The notes beneath the pieces are model-generated. The model searched no databases, was not told the origin of the DNA, and worked only from the letters and a program-made list of their open reading frames with translations. DNA of 13,835 bases from Aquirhabdus sp. (GTDB lineage Bacteria; Pseudomonadota; Gammaproteobacteria; Pseudomonadales; Moraxellaceae): assembly GCA_030150595.1 (NCBI GenBank), contig JASLFQ010000220.1, forward strand, positions 1 through 13,835, read 5' to 3'. The position numbers and the translations under genes are program-made. Each line of letters begins with the position of its first letter. Position 1 is the first letter of the stretch. Positions 1-8,926 of this stretch are shown here, in pieces.

Positions 1-1
1 C

Positions 2-2434
2 TATTACCAAGGTCACTCTGCGCCAGGGATTTATGCGCGTTCATACTTGGAAGGACGTTTAAGCGATGAGCAAGTGCAAAATTTCCGTCGTGAAGTCGGT
101 GGTAAAGGGTTATCGAGCTATCCACATCCGTATTTGATGCATGATTATTGGCAATTTCCAACCGTATCCATGGGGCTAGGCCCGATCATGTCGATCTATC
201 AAGCCCATGTGCAAAAGTATTTGACCAATCGTGGTCTACTTGAAGAGCAGAACCGCAAAGTTTGGGCGTTCCTCGGTGATGGTGAGATGGATGAGCCAGA
301 AAGCTTGGGTGCAATCGGGCTGGCGGGGCGTGAAAAACTAGACAATTTAATCTGGGTGATTAACTGTAATTTGCAGCGTCTGGATGGCCCTGTGCGCGGG
401 AATGGCAAGATTATTCAAGAATTGGAATCGAGTTTCCGTGGTGCAGGTTGGCGCGTGATTAAAGTCATTTGGGGACGACGTTGGGATGCATTGCTGGCGC
501 GTGATGTGACGGGTGCATTGAAGCAACGCATGGAAGAGGCGGTGGATGGTGAATACCAAGCGTTTGAGGCGCATGGCGGCGCGTATGCGCGTGAGCATTT
601 CTTTGGGAAATATCCAGAACTTGCCGAAATGGTCGCGAATATGTCCGACCAAGAAATTGATGATCTCAATCGCGGTGGTCACGATCCTGTCAAAGTCTAT
701 GCTGCCTACGATTCAGCGATGAAAACCAAAGGTCAACCTGTGGTGATCCTCGCCAAAACCGTCAAAGGTTATGGCTTGTCGGATGCGGTACAAAGTGCCA
801 ATAAAAGTCATCAGATCAAGAAAATGGGTATGCCGTCATTGCAATACTTCCGTGATCGTTTTGATTTGCCATTTAGCGATGAAGAACTGGAAAAACTGCC
901 GTTCTATCGTCCAGCACCCGATTCAACAGAAATTCGTTATTTGAAGGCGCGTCGTGAAGCATTGGGCGGCACGTTACCTGCGCGTCGTAGCGGACATATT
1001 CCATTAACGACGCCGAAATTGGACGAGTTCCAATCAGTGCTGGCTGGTTCAGGCGATAAAGAACAATCCACCACGATGGTGATGGTGCGGATTATTTCCA
1101 TTTTGTTGAAGAATAAAGAAATTGGTTCTCGTGTTGTGCCGATTGTGCCTGATGAAGCGCGTACTTTTGGTCTGGAAGGCATGTTCCGTCAGTTGGGTAT
1201 TTACTCGGCAGTAGGACAGTTATATACGCCTGAAGATAATGAACAATTAATGAATTATCGCGAAGATAAAACTGGACACATGCTGGAAGAAGGCATTAAC
1301 GAGGCAGGTGCGCTGTCGGCGTGGATTGCACTCGGCACGAGTTACTCGACCAATGCCTTGCCAATGATTCCGATGTATATGTTCTATTCAATGTTTGGTT
1401 TTCAGCGTGTCGGCGATCTGATTTGGGCGGCGGGTGACTGTCAGGCGCAAGGTTTCTTACTTGGCGCGACGGCAGGACGAACAACGTTGAATGGCGAAGG
1501 TCTACAACATCAAGATGGACATTCACATGTGCTTGCGGCAACCGTGCCGAATTGCGTCAGCTACGATCCCTGTTTTGGCTATGAGCTTGCGGTCATCGTG
1601 CAAGATGGCTTGCGCCGCATGTATCAAGAAGGCGAGCGCATTCAGTATTACCTCACCATCATGAATGAAAACTATACTCATCCTGCGATGCCAGAAGGTG
1701 TCGAAGAGGGTATTCGTAAAGGTCTCTATCTCTTCCAACAAGAAGCTGATGCGACGGTGCAGTTGATTGGCTCTGGTGTGATTTTGCGTGAAGTGATCAA
1801 GGCAGCGAAGCTGCTTAAAGATGAATACGGTATTCATGCCAATGTCTGGAGCGCGACCAGTTTCAATGAATTGGCGCGCGATGGTATGGCGGTGGATTAC
1901 CATAATCGTTTGCATCCACATGATCCTGTACAAGTGTCGTGGGTTGCCCAGCAGCTTGCGCCGCATAAAGGCGTAGTTCTCGCGGCGACTGACCATATCC
2001 GCGCTTACAGTGAGCAAATCCGTAGCTATTTGCCTGATCATCGTCCATATGTGACGTTGGGAACGGATGGTTTTGGTCGTTCGGATACGCGTGAGAATTT
2101 GCGTGCTTTTTTTGGTGTTGATGCGGCGAATATCGTGGTTGCGGTGCTGAAATTGCTGGCTGATGAAGATGAGATCGATGTGCGCATGGTGAAGGATGCG
2201 ATTTCAAGTTTTGAAATAGAAACTAACTTGCCGCCATCTTGGTTGCCGCAACCGCATGCAGAAAATTGCTTGGATGCGCCTGCGCCGACGGTTCCTGTCC
2301 AAGCGGCACCACTGGAAGGGATCGAGGCTGATATTGAAGATAATGCCGCGGTTAAACCTAATGCTGAGGCGAATACTCCAGAGTTCTCTTTGCAACCGAC
2401 CACACCACTTTCTACACCGAAACAGGGAGTTTAA
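2..2434 (+). CDS. aceE: Pyruvate dehydrogenase E1 component, homodimeric type (5' partial)
   Basis: Thiamine-diphosphate-dependent E1 of the cytoplasmic pyruvate dehydrogenase complex; it decarboxylates pyruvate and acetylates the lipoyl groups of AceF. The reading frame is open from base 2 with no start, so roughly the first 140 residues (by comparison with E. coli AceE, 887 aa) lie outside the window. The visible 810 residues begin YYQGHSAPG, whose His matches the E. coli active-site His142. The Mg-ThDP motif GDGEMDEPES (GDG at 275-283) is followed by INCNLQRLDGPV. TTLNGEGLQHQDGHSH carries the ThDP-activating Glu (codon 1496-1498). LGTDGFGRSD near the C-terminus is also typical. Oddity: after the point where E. 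coli AceE ends, a Pro/Ala/Glu-rich tail of about 60 extra residues follows (2228-2431). The stop is 2 bp before aceF, which is the classical aceEF operon order. Identity is certain; the role of the tail is unknown. Confidence 0.98.
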   Translation, partial: YYQGHSAPGIYARSYLEGRLSDEQVQNFRREVGGKGLSSYPHPYLMHDYWQFPTVSMGLGPIMSIYQAHVQKYLTNRGLLEEQNRKVWAFLGDGEMDEPESLGAIGLAGREKLDNLIWVINCNLQRLDGPVRGNGKIIQELESSFRGAGWRVIKVIWGRRWDALLARDVTGALKQRMEEAVDGEYQAFEAHGGAYAREHFFGKYPELAEMVANMSDQEIDDLNRGGHDPVKVYAAYDSAMKTKGQPVVILAKTVKGYGLSDAVQSANKSHQIKKMGMPSLQYFRDRFDLPFSDEELEKLPFYRPAPDSTEIRYLKARREALGGTLPARRSGHIPLTTPKLDEFQSVLAGSGDKEQSTTMVMVRIISILLKNKEIGSRVVPIVPDEARTFGLEGMFRQLGIYSAVGQLYTPEDNEQLMNYREDKTGHMLEEGINEAGALSAWIALGTSYSTNALPMIPMYMFYSMFGFQRVGDLIWAAGDCQAQGFLLGATAGRTTLNGEGLQHQDGHSHVLAATVPNCVSYDPCFGYELAVIVQDGLRRMYQEGERIQYYLTIMNENYTHPAMPEGVEEGIRKGLYLFQQEADATVQLIGSGVILREVIKAAKLLKDEYGIHANVWSATSFNELARDGMAVDYHNRLHPHDPVQVSWVAQQLAPHKGVVLAATDHIRAYSEQIRSYLPDHRPYVTLGTDGFGRSDTRENLRAFFGVDAANIVVAVLKLLADEDEIDVRMVKDAISSFEIETNLPPSWLPQPHAENCLDAPAPTVPVQAAPLEGIEADIEDNAAVKPNAEANTPEFSLQPTTPLSTPKQGV

Positions 2435-2436
2435 TC

Positions 2437-2925
2437 ATGGAAATTAAAACTCCTGATTTGGGCGTAGAAAAAGCGGAAGTGTCTGAAATTTTGGTGAAAG
2501 TCGGCGACAAAGTCACCAAGAACCAAAGTCTCCTTGTGGTTGAATCGGCTAAAGCCAGTGTTGAGGTGCCAAGCCCTGTGGATGGTGTGATAGAGAAGAT
2601 TTTGGTCACTCAAGGGCAAATGGTACAGGAAGGTGTAGCACTATTTACGGTATCGGGTGCGGCAGAAGAAGCTGCACCAGTCGCCGCACCCGCTGTTGAA
2701 GAAAATGTTGAAACTGCACCAAAGCCTGCATCGCAAGCTGAACCCGCAACGAGCGAAGCAGCGCCGACATCACAAACCGTTGACGTGCCTGATTTAGGTG
2801 TGGATCAAGCGGATGTGTCGGAAATCTTGGTGAAAGTGGGCGATGTGGTCACGGTCGGGCAAAGCCTTGTCGTGGTTGAGTCGGCTAAAGCCAGTGTGGA
2901 AGTGCCAAGTCCGTTTGCGGGCACG
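2437..2925 (+). repeat. Intragenic duplication of the lipoyl-domain coding sequence
   Basis: The two lipoyl domains of aceF are a tandem repeat offset by exactly 336 bp (112 codons). Copy one runs from 2437 and copy two from 2773. Around the lipoyl-lysine loop the DNA is nearly identical (about 2540-2578 against 2876-2914), including a shared 16-base run CGGCTAAAGCCAGTGT. TTGGTGAAAGT is shared at the start of the third strand. Nucleotide-level similarity of this kind points to a fairly recent duplication or ongoing gene conversion, though selection on the lipoylation loop also contributes. Confidence 0.8.
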
Positions 2926-4065
2926 GTTGAAAGTATCGCCGTGAGCCAAGGACAAAGCGTCAAGCAGGGCATGCCAATATTGGTGCTGGGTGGTGTTGCT
3001 GGCGCAAAATCGAGCAAGCCGATTCAGTTGGCTGCATCCGTATCTGCACCACCGCAAACGCAAGCGACTGTTCAATTTGCAACGCAATCAATTCCTCAAA
3101 AAGCGGTTACAACTGTTGCGCCAAATACACCCGTTGCTGAAAGTACCGCCAATAATTCGGATGTATATGCTGGCCCTGCGGTTCGTCAAACCGCACGGCA
3201 ATTGGGTGTGGATTTAAACAATGTCAAAGCTAGCGGCATCAATGGTCGCGTGATGAAAGAAGATGTCTACGCTTATGTGAAACAACGTCTGACGGCTGCA
3301 CCTGTTGCTAGTTCGACTTCCTCAGCGCCTGCGTTATCTGGATTGCCGCCATTACCTGATTTTAGTAAATGGGGTAGCTCGCACGATGAGCCTTTGACCC
3401 GTTTGCAGCAGGCTGCGATTCCGCAATTGTCGCTGAATTTGTATATGCCGCAAGTCACGCAATTTGACCACGCGGATATTACTGATCTGGAAAAATTACG
3501 CATCGAACTTAAAGATGAATATAAAAAACAAGGCATTGGTCTGACGATTCTTGCCTTCATTGCCAAAGCGACAGCGCATTTGTTGTTGAAAGAACCGCGC
3601 TTTAATAGTCATCTGAATGATGATGGCAAGTCGATCCGAGTGCGTGAGGAGATTCATCTCGGCATTGCGGTGGCAACTGATGATGGTCTAATCGTGCCTG
3701 TGTTGCGTAATCCAGATCGTTTAAGCATCCGTGAAATTGCCCAGCAGCTAGGCGAGTTGGGTCAGAAGGCGCGTGATAAAAAATTGGGACCGAATGATTT
3801 AGCGGGTGCGACTTTTACCATTTCCAGTCTTGGTGCAATGGGCGGTACAGGTTTCACTCCACTCGTGAATTGGCCACAAGTTGCAATTCTTGGTTTGTCT
3901 CCAGCGGCGATGCAACCTATTTGGGATGGTGCGGCATTCCAGCCACGTCTGATGTTGCCGTTGTCATTGTCTTATGACCATCGAGTGATAAACGGTGTGG
4001 ATGCGGCGCGGTTTGCGCGGGCGCTTGCGGTTTTGCTGGGGGATTTGAGAAGGGTGCTGCTATAA
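2437..4065 (+). CDS. aceF: Dihydrolipoamide acetyltransferase (E2 of pyruvate dehydrogenase)
   Basis: Core E2 of the pyruvate dehydrogenase complex, passing acetyl groups from E1 to CoA on swinging lipoyl arms. Its 542 residues show two lipoyl domains (about 1-74 and 113-186), each with an ESAKASVEVPSP loop and lipoyl lysines K39 and K151. Ala/Pro/Thr-rich linkers follow each domain. A peripheral-subunit-binding domain lies at about 243-285 (YAGPAVRQTARQLGV...GRVMKEDV), and the acetyltransferase catalytic domain runs from about 315 to 542. The catalytic motif is YDHRVINGVDAARF with H515; position 519 is Asn where E. coli has Asp, a substitution I recall from Pseudomonas/Azotobacter E2 and not a sign of inactivity. 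E. coli AceF has three lipoyl domains; two is common elsewhere. An AGGGAG ribosome site at 2424-2429 overlaps the end of aceE. Translational coupling to aceE is likely. Confidence 0.98.
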   Translation: MEIKTPDLGVEKAEVSEILVKVGDKVTKNQSLLVVESAKASVEVPSPVDGVIEKILVTQGQMVQEGVALFTVSGAAEEAAPVAAPAVEENVETAPKPASQAEPATSEAAPTSQTVDVPDLGVDQADVSEILVKVGDVVTVGQSLVVVESAKASVEVPSPFAGTVESIAVSQGQSVKQGMPILVLGGVAGAKSSKPIQLAASVSAPPQTQATVQFATQSIPQKAVTTVAPNTPVAESTANNSDVYAGPAVRQTARQLGVDLNNVKASGINGRVMKEDVYAYVKQRLTAAPVASSTSSAPALSGLPPLPDFSKWGSSHDEPLTRLQQAAIPQLSLNLYMPQVTQFDHADITDLEKLRIELKDEYKKQGIGLTILAFIAKATAHLLLKEPRFNSHLNDDGKSIRVREEIHLGIAVATDDGLIVPVLRNPDRLSIREIAQQLGELGQKARDKKLGPNDLAGATFTISSLGAMGGTGFTPLVNWPQVAILGLSPAAMQPIWDGAAFQPRLMLPLSLSYDHRVINGVDAARFARALAVLLGDLRRVLL

Positions 4066-4557
4066 ATGCGCGCTTATTTGTTATTCGTATTATTTTCCAT
4101 TGGAGTAGGGCAATCTAATTTTGCAATCGCATCGCCGTTTGAGGGTGAGTGGCGTGCTGCTTGGGAATGTCCGAATCCAACTGAGAACGAGAACAAATGC
4201 GTAAACTATCCAAATTTTGATGAAGCACCAGATTACTTTCAAATAGAGCTTTGGGCATCTGGTAATTGGATTTGTGGTGAGTTTCATTCCTCGATTCTTG
4301 AAGGTAATAGAGTTGATGATGGCACGCTTGTGGAGGAGGCTCCAAAACCAAATGAAAAATCTGGTAAAGATGTCTTACATGTGGTGCTATTGGGTGGTGG
4401 GGATCGTAAAGGGACTGCAACAATTCAAGTGCGCGGCAATAGACTATATTGGAAAGCTGACGTTACTGAAGGAGAGTTTGCAATGCCATACGGTTTTAAA
4501 CTCTATAAATATTCCAATGTGGTAAAAGATCATAGAACGAATTGTCCAACTGAATAG
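4066..4557 (+). CDS. Secreted four-cysteine protein of unknown function
   Basis: A 163-residue protein I do not recognise. It opens with a typical Sec signal peptide (MRAYLLFVLFSIGVGQSNFA), with likely cleavage after AIA near residue 22, so it should reach the periplasm or beyond. The mature part has four cysteines (C35, C45, C70, C160), enough for two disulfides. It is rich in Trp, Gly and Asn, with alternating strands such as YFQIELWASGNWICGEF and ATIQVRGNRLYWKADV that suggest a small beta-barrel or beta-sandwich. The ATG directly abuts the aceF stop (TAAATG) and no good ribosome site is seen apart from a distant AAGGG, so translation may depend on ribosomes finishing aceF. It appears more A+T-rich than aceEF by eye. 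Its function is unlikely to concern pyruvate metabolism, which is cytoplasmic. Confidence 0.75.
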   Translation: MRAYLLFVLFSIGVGQSNFAIASPFEGEWRAAWECPNPTENENKCVNYPNFDEAPDYFQIELWASGNWICGEFHSSILEGNRVDDGTLVEEAPKPNEKSGKDVLHVVLLGGGDRKGTATIQVRGNRLYWKADVTEGEFAMPYGFKLYKYSNVVKDHRTNCPTE

Positions 4558-4578
4558 CCATGAGTTGAAGAAAAATAA

Positions 4579-4965
4579 ATGATTTGGATTAAAAGAGCTT
4601 TAATGATCATCGGTGCATTAGCATTGCTAACGTACTTTCTGCCAGCACAACGTGAACAGTTGATTACATCTGCAAAACACGTGTTAAAGCTGGATGCACC
4701 AGCATCAATTAATAGCAAAATCACGGTGTATCAGTCTCAAGGTCAAAAAGGTGAAGCCAACTTTTCTGATCGCCAAGATGGTCTGCATAACGCACATGCT
4801 CGTGTCGTCGATACGGCAAAAGGAACAACATTTCATACGACATTGCCGAATTCAGAGGAAAAAACTTCATCGAAGAAATTGAGTTTTAGCGAGGATAACG
4901 AGCGATTCCAACGCCAAGCCCAAGCGATCCAGCAAGCACGGATGGAACAAGCAATTGGTGAGTAG
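4579..4965 (+). CDS. Small membrane-anchored protein, possibly DUF4124-like
   Basis: A 128-residue protein of unknown function. Residues about 5-22 (KRALMIIGALALLTYFL) form one hydrophobic segment after a basic start, so it is probably an inner-membrane anchor or uncleaved signal with the remainder in the periplasm. The stretch ITVYQSQGQKGEANFSDR resembles the DUF4124 pattern (a short hydrophobic strand, a Gly turn, then xxSDR), but this is a by-eye resemblance only. The C-terminal third is charged and Gln-rich (RFQRQAQAIQQARMEQ) and probably helical or coiled. It starts 21 bp after the previous stop with only a weak GAAGAAAA upstream, so it is likely in the same transcript. There are no cysteines and no catalytic motif. 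Confidence 0.65.
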   Translation: MIWIKRALMIIGALALLTYFLPAQREQLITSAKHVLKLDAPASINSKITVYQSQGQKGEANFSDRQDGLHNAHARVVDTAKGTTFHTTLPNSEEKTSSKKLSFSEDNERFQRQAQAIQQARMEQAIGE

Positions 4966-5128
4966 GTTGAGGTATTAATAAGTGCATAGGTTGTGCAGTA
5001 CGCATTATCCTACTTTTCTCAAGAACTGAAGTTTTTTTGTTGAGACCAACGGAAGGTCTTTGATTAAAACTTTGTTGGTGATTGGCATGTATAGAACTAT
5101 ATGGAAGTATTTCTAAGTGAAGGCTCAT

Positions 5129-5689
5129 ATGAATAACAATGTGTTTCTCGTTTTTGTGTTAGTTCTTCTCAGTGGCTGTAGTACTGTTGGGTCGGATCAT
5201 ACTCCTCTCCCTATTGATCGTACTCTTCAGCCCATTGATTGCACTGCAGGTGCAAAGAGGGAGGAGTGCTTGACTGTTGCAAATCTGGATAAGAAAACAC
5301 AAAAGAAAACAGTCAAACCCGTGCAGTCAGAACAGATGGAACGGCGTACACGACTCGCTAAAATAGCTGAAAATAAAAAAATCAATGATGAGAAGGCTAA
5401 AGCGAAAAGCGAAGCACCAGCCTTGGCACAAGTTGATACAGTCGTGAGTAAGCCAGATTTGAGGACGCAAAAGCAAATTGACAGCGATAATCGTGAGAAG
5501 GCTTTTGCTGCGTCAATGGATTGTGTGAAAGACAACATTATGAAGAAAGATGATGTCCGAACTCCTGTTCGAGCGGTGGCATATGAACTTGCCCTTATGT
5601 GTAGAAAAAGTGGTGTTGAAGTGAATGCAATTGCGAATGCAACTGTTCCTCTGGTATCGCAAAGCAGAGCCCCTAAAAAAACAAAATAA
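5129..5689 (+). CDS. Lysine-rich lipoprotein of unknown function
   Basis: A 186-residue predicted lipoprotein. The N-terminus MNNNVFLVFVLVLLSGCST carries a clear lipobox (LLSGC) with C17 as the lipidated residue. I chose the ATG at 5129 over an in-frame GTG at 5117, because AAGG at 5120-5123 lies 5 bases before the ATG and the shorter form gives a normal signal length. After the anchor comes a Cys pair (IDCTAGAKREEC). A long Lys/Glu/Gln-rich stretch follows that looks helical or disordered (KKTQKKTVKPVQSEQMERR). A C-terminal part has two more cysteines (MDCVKDN and ALMCRKSG) and ends APKKTK. Four non-lipid cysteines suggest periplasmic disulfides. No family is recognised. The next gene follows after 46 bp, so the two may be co-transcribed. 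Confidence 0.7.
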   Translation: MNNNVFLVFVLVLLSGCSTVGSDHTPLPIDRTLQPIDCTAGAKREECLTVANLDKKTQKKTVKPVQSEQMERRTRLAKIAENKKINDEKAKAKSEAPALAQVDTVVSKPDLRTQKQIDSDNREKAFAASMDCVKDNIMKKDDVRTPVRAVAYELALMCRKSGVEVNAIANATVPLVSQSRAPKKTK

Positions 5690-5735
5690 TCTAAGCGAGG
5701 AGTGAAATCGCTTCAAAAATATCCTAAGAGGTTTT

Positions 5736-6242
5736 ATGCAAGATCTTCATCGCGGGCAGTACAGATTCCGAGAACCATTAGACGCTCCATATGAATTTTA
5801 TATATTGCCTAGTCAGATAGACGCAAAATGCACCGGTTGTGGTTGTGTCTTGATATTTTTTCCCGCTCCGACTTTTTGGAAAAAAATGGATGAGGTTAGT
5901 GGGGGATATCGGTTTGTTCAACGCCCTATTACTGGAGTGTTTAAGGGACGCGGAGCGTGCGCTTGGTGTGGGAAAATAGTTAGCCAAATTTCGTGGCCTG
6001 ATGATGCTTACTATAAAATACCTTTAGTCGGCGGTGATCTATGGGTTTGGAATAAGCAGTATTTGCCAGCATTACGAGCGAAAATATCGGGTGATCGATT
6101 TTTAGAAAGAAAAATAAGATATGCCGATGGAAATAGAATGAACGGCTACCTTTTATATTTCTTTCGAAGGATTCCAAAACACATCTTACTTAAACGCAAT
6201 CGTGAATATATTCTTAAAAAGATTGATCAATATCTTGGTTAG
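5736..6242 (+). CDS. Zinc-ribbon-like protein of unknown function
   Basis: A 168-residue, basic, soluble protein with no signal peptide. Two cysteine knuckles, KCTGCGC (C32, C35, C37) and ACAWCGK (C75, C78), about 40 residues apart, are the layout of a zinc ribbon; C37 is an extra, non-canonical cysteine. The middle part has the conserved-looking LWVWNKQYLPALRAKISGDR, and the C-terminus is strongly basic with aromatic residues (YFFRRIPKHILLKRNREYILKK), possibly a nucleic-acid or membrane contact. I recall similar uncharacterised proteins in Gammaproteobacteria but cannot name the family. A good ribosome site (AAGAGG at about 5725-5730) supports the ATG. A+T-rich compared with aceEF and guaB by eye. 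Function unknown; metal binding is inferred from the cysteines. Confidence 0.75.
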   Translation: MQDLHRGQYRFREPLDAPYEFYILPSQIDAKCTGCGCVLIFFPAPTFWKKMDEVSGGYRFVQRPITGVFKGRGACAWCGKIVSQISWPDDAYYKIPLVGGDLWVWNKQYLPALRAKISGDRFLERKIRYADGNRMNGYLLYFFRRIPKHILLKRNREYILKKIDQYLG

Positions 6243-6397
6243 TAGAATGTTTGAGTTCATTTAACTATCACGCCGTTCGTGTTGGATTTTTTCGCTATGT
6301 GGGTCATCTCGAATCTTCATTGTTCGCTTGTGTCATTACAGGTTCATGCTTCTTTGGTAAAACTAAGAAAACCGTACACGACGATCAAGTCACATCC

Positions 6398-6426
6398 TCG
6401 CACTCTCGCGCTGCCTTGTGTATAAT
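6398..6426 (+). promoter_or_regulatory. Candidate guaB promoter
   Basis: A perfect -10 hexamer TATAAT lies at 6421-6426, 17 bases after a weak -35 candidate TCGCAC (6398-6403, matching TTGACA at three of six positions). Transcription would start near 6433, giving a leader of about 37 bases before guaB. The rest of 6243-6397 holds no gene I can support and no obvious terminator for the upstream gene. Confidence 0.55.
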
Positions 6427-6451
6427 GCCGCATTGAAATAGCCGTGTTTAA

Positions 6452-7936
<1,485 letters not shown>

Positions 7937-7956
7937 TTGCATTGATTTGAGTGAAA

Positions 7957-7986
7957 GAAACGCGGGCGTGATGCTCGCGTTTTTTA
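7957..7986 (+). terminator. Intrinsic terminator of guaB
   Basis: A stem ACGCGGGC (7960-7967) pairs with GCTCGCGT (7973-7980) through eight pairs including one G-U, with the five-base loop GTGAT. It is followed by a run of six T (7980-7985). Two more A-T pairs can extend the stem. It lies 20 bp after the guaB stop. The A-rich flank on the left could make it work, less well, for the convergent minus-strand gene as well. Confidence 0.9.
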
Positions 7987-8052
7987 TTGCGTGCAGTTTA
8001 ATGATTTTCCTTCCCAATTCTTTTGTATTGGAAACCCCAGTTCCCTCCATAT

Positions 8053-8727
8053 CTAAAAACACGAATAGCCCATTTGTGACCAATTCTCTTGATTCAGCAA
8101 GGTTTCTAAATCATTAACCAGATGAAAAGTCTCAACTGCACCTTCGTCACTCCCTTTTACTTGATCCGCTTGTTCTGGTGTCAACGCAATTGCAAGCGGC
8201 GTATATTGGATACCGCCAGTATCTGTTTCTAATATAAAGAAAGTCGGCGGTAAATCATGAGCAAGGTCTATGCCGAGACTGAGTAAATCAATCCCAGCTT
8301 CTTCTTGTAGTTCATCAACTAACGTATCTAGCAATACACCAAAGCCATGACTGATGTGATCAGGAGAGTAATGTCCGCCAAAGCAAGCGAGTTTGTCGGG
8401 GTAAAGTTCAGTTGTTTTAGAGCGACGTTGTAGAAAAATTTGCTGGCGTTCAGGGCAGCATAACAATGTTCCGCTGCCAATCGATGCAACTTTCAACCCT
8501 TCTGCGCGCAATGAGCGTATTGTTGCATAATCAGTGACGACATAAGAAAGCTGTGTCATTTGCTCATGCACTTGTGAGATGCAGATCGCTTGTTGTTCGA
8601 CATAGCCGCCGTTGGCGAGGATTTGATTTTTAAGCTGTGTCGCTTGTGCTTGTTGTTGCTCGGATAGTGTGAGTTTGCCTGTCTGAATACAGTCAGGTAA
8701 GTCCATTAAACGAGTCGCAATTCGCAT
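8053..8727 (-). CDS. Divergent Nudix-like hydrolase
   Basis: A 224-residue soluble protein. The central part resembles a Nudix domain: IFLQRRS, then DKLACFGGHYSP (113-122), then LVDELQEEAGIDLL (136-149). E142 and E143 in ELQEEAGI match the metal-binding EExGU end of the Nudix box. The usual first half is not conventional: the expected Arg before E139 is D138, the upstream Glu position is G130, and about six residues are inserted after the GG pair. The N-terminal region (1-85) is Gln-rich and not recognised; it may be a helical partner domain. The substrate cannot be predicted, and loss of hydrolase activity is possible. It runs towards guaB and diverges from glmM. The ATG has only a weak GGA upstream; M8 is an alternative start. 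Confidence 0.75.
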   Translation of the reverse strand: MRIATRLMDLPDCIQTGKLTLSEQQQAQATQLKNQILANGGYVEQQAICISQVHEQMTQLSYVVTDYATIRSLRAEGLKVASIGSGTLLCCPERQQIFLQRRSKTTELYPDKLACFGGHYSPDHISHGFGVLLDTLVDELQEEAGIDLLSLGIDLAHDLPPTFFILETDTGGIQYTPLAIALTPEQADQVKGSDEGAVETFHLVNDLETLLNQENWSQMGYSCF

Positions 8728-8926
8728 AATATGTCCATCAGTGCATCGATAAAGTCACTATCATGATCGGTGAGATGCAATTAATCAGCAGCTATTTACA
8801 TGGAATTGTTTAAAAAATGTCACGATAGTGCAATTAAGCGATTTTAGGTGTGCTTTAGTTTGCGCGAGCAATACATAATTTGACACAATCGGGATATAAA
8901 TCAATTAAAGAATAGGATGATTTGAC
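8728..8926. promoter_or_regulatory. Divergent promoter region between the Nudix-like gene and glmM
   Basis: A 199-bp A+T-rich spacer that must hold promoters for both flanking genes. For glmM, a perfect -35 TTGACA lies at 8880-8885, and a poor -10 (ATTAAA or AATTAA, around 8903-8909) sits at 17-18 bases. The closer TATAAA (8895-8900) is at the wrong distance for this -35. The glmM ribosome site is AGGA, 9 bases before its ATG. CACTATC (8756-8762) and GATAGTG (8824-8830) form an inverted pair about 60 bp apart, and ATCATGAT (8760-8767) is a palindrome. No clear promoter for the minus-strand gene could be singled out. Confidence 0.45.

Noticed and set aside
3991..3996. AceF catalytic motif has Asn (DHRVING) where E. 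coli has Asp
   Set aside because: I recall the same Asn in Pseudomonas/Azotobacter-type E2 proteins, so it is ordinary natural variation, not inactivation.
5041..5062. Hairpin AGACC...GGTCT upstream of the lipoprotein gene as a terminator
   Set aside because: The stem is only 5 bp and the T run precedes rather than follows it.
5693..5713. AAGCGA/TCGCTT hairpin between the lipoprotein and zinc-ribbon genes
   Set aside because: Six base pairs with a nine-base loop and no T run; too weak to call a terminator or attenuator.
6251..6436. Open reading frame of 61 codons upstream of guaB
   Set aside because: It has a TTG start with no ribosome site, no recognisable product, and runs through the guaB -10 hexamer; it is most likely promoter DNA.
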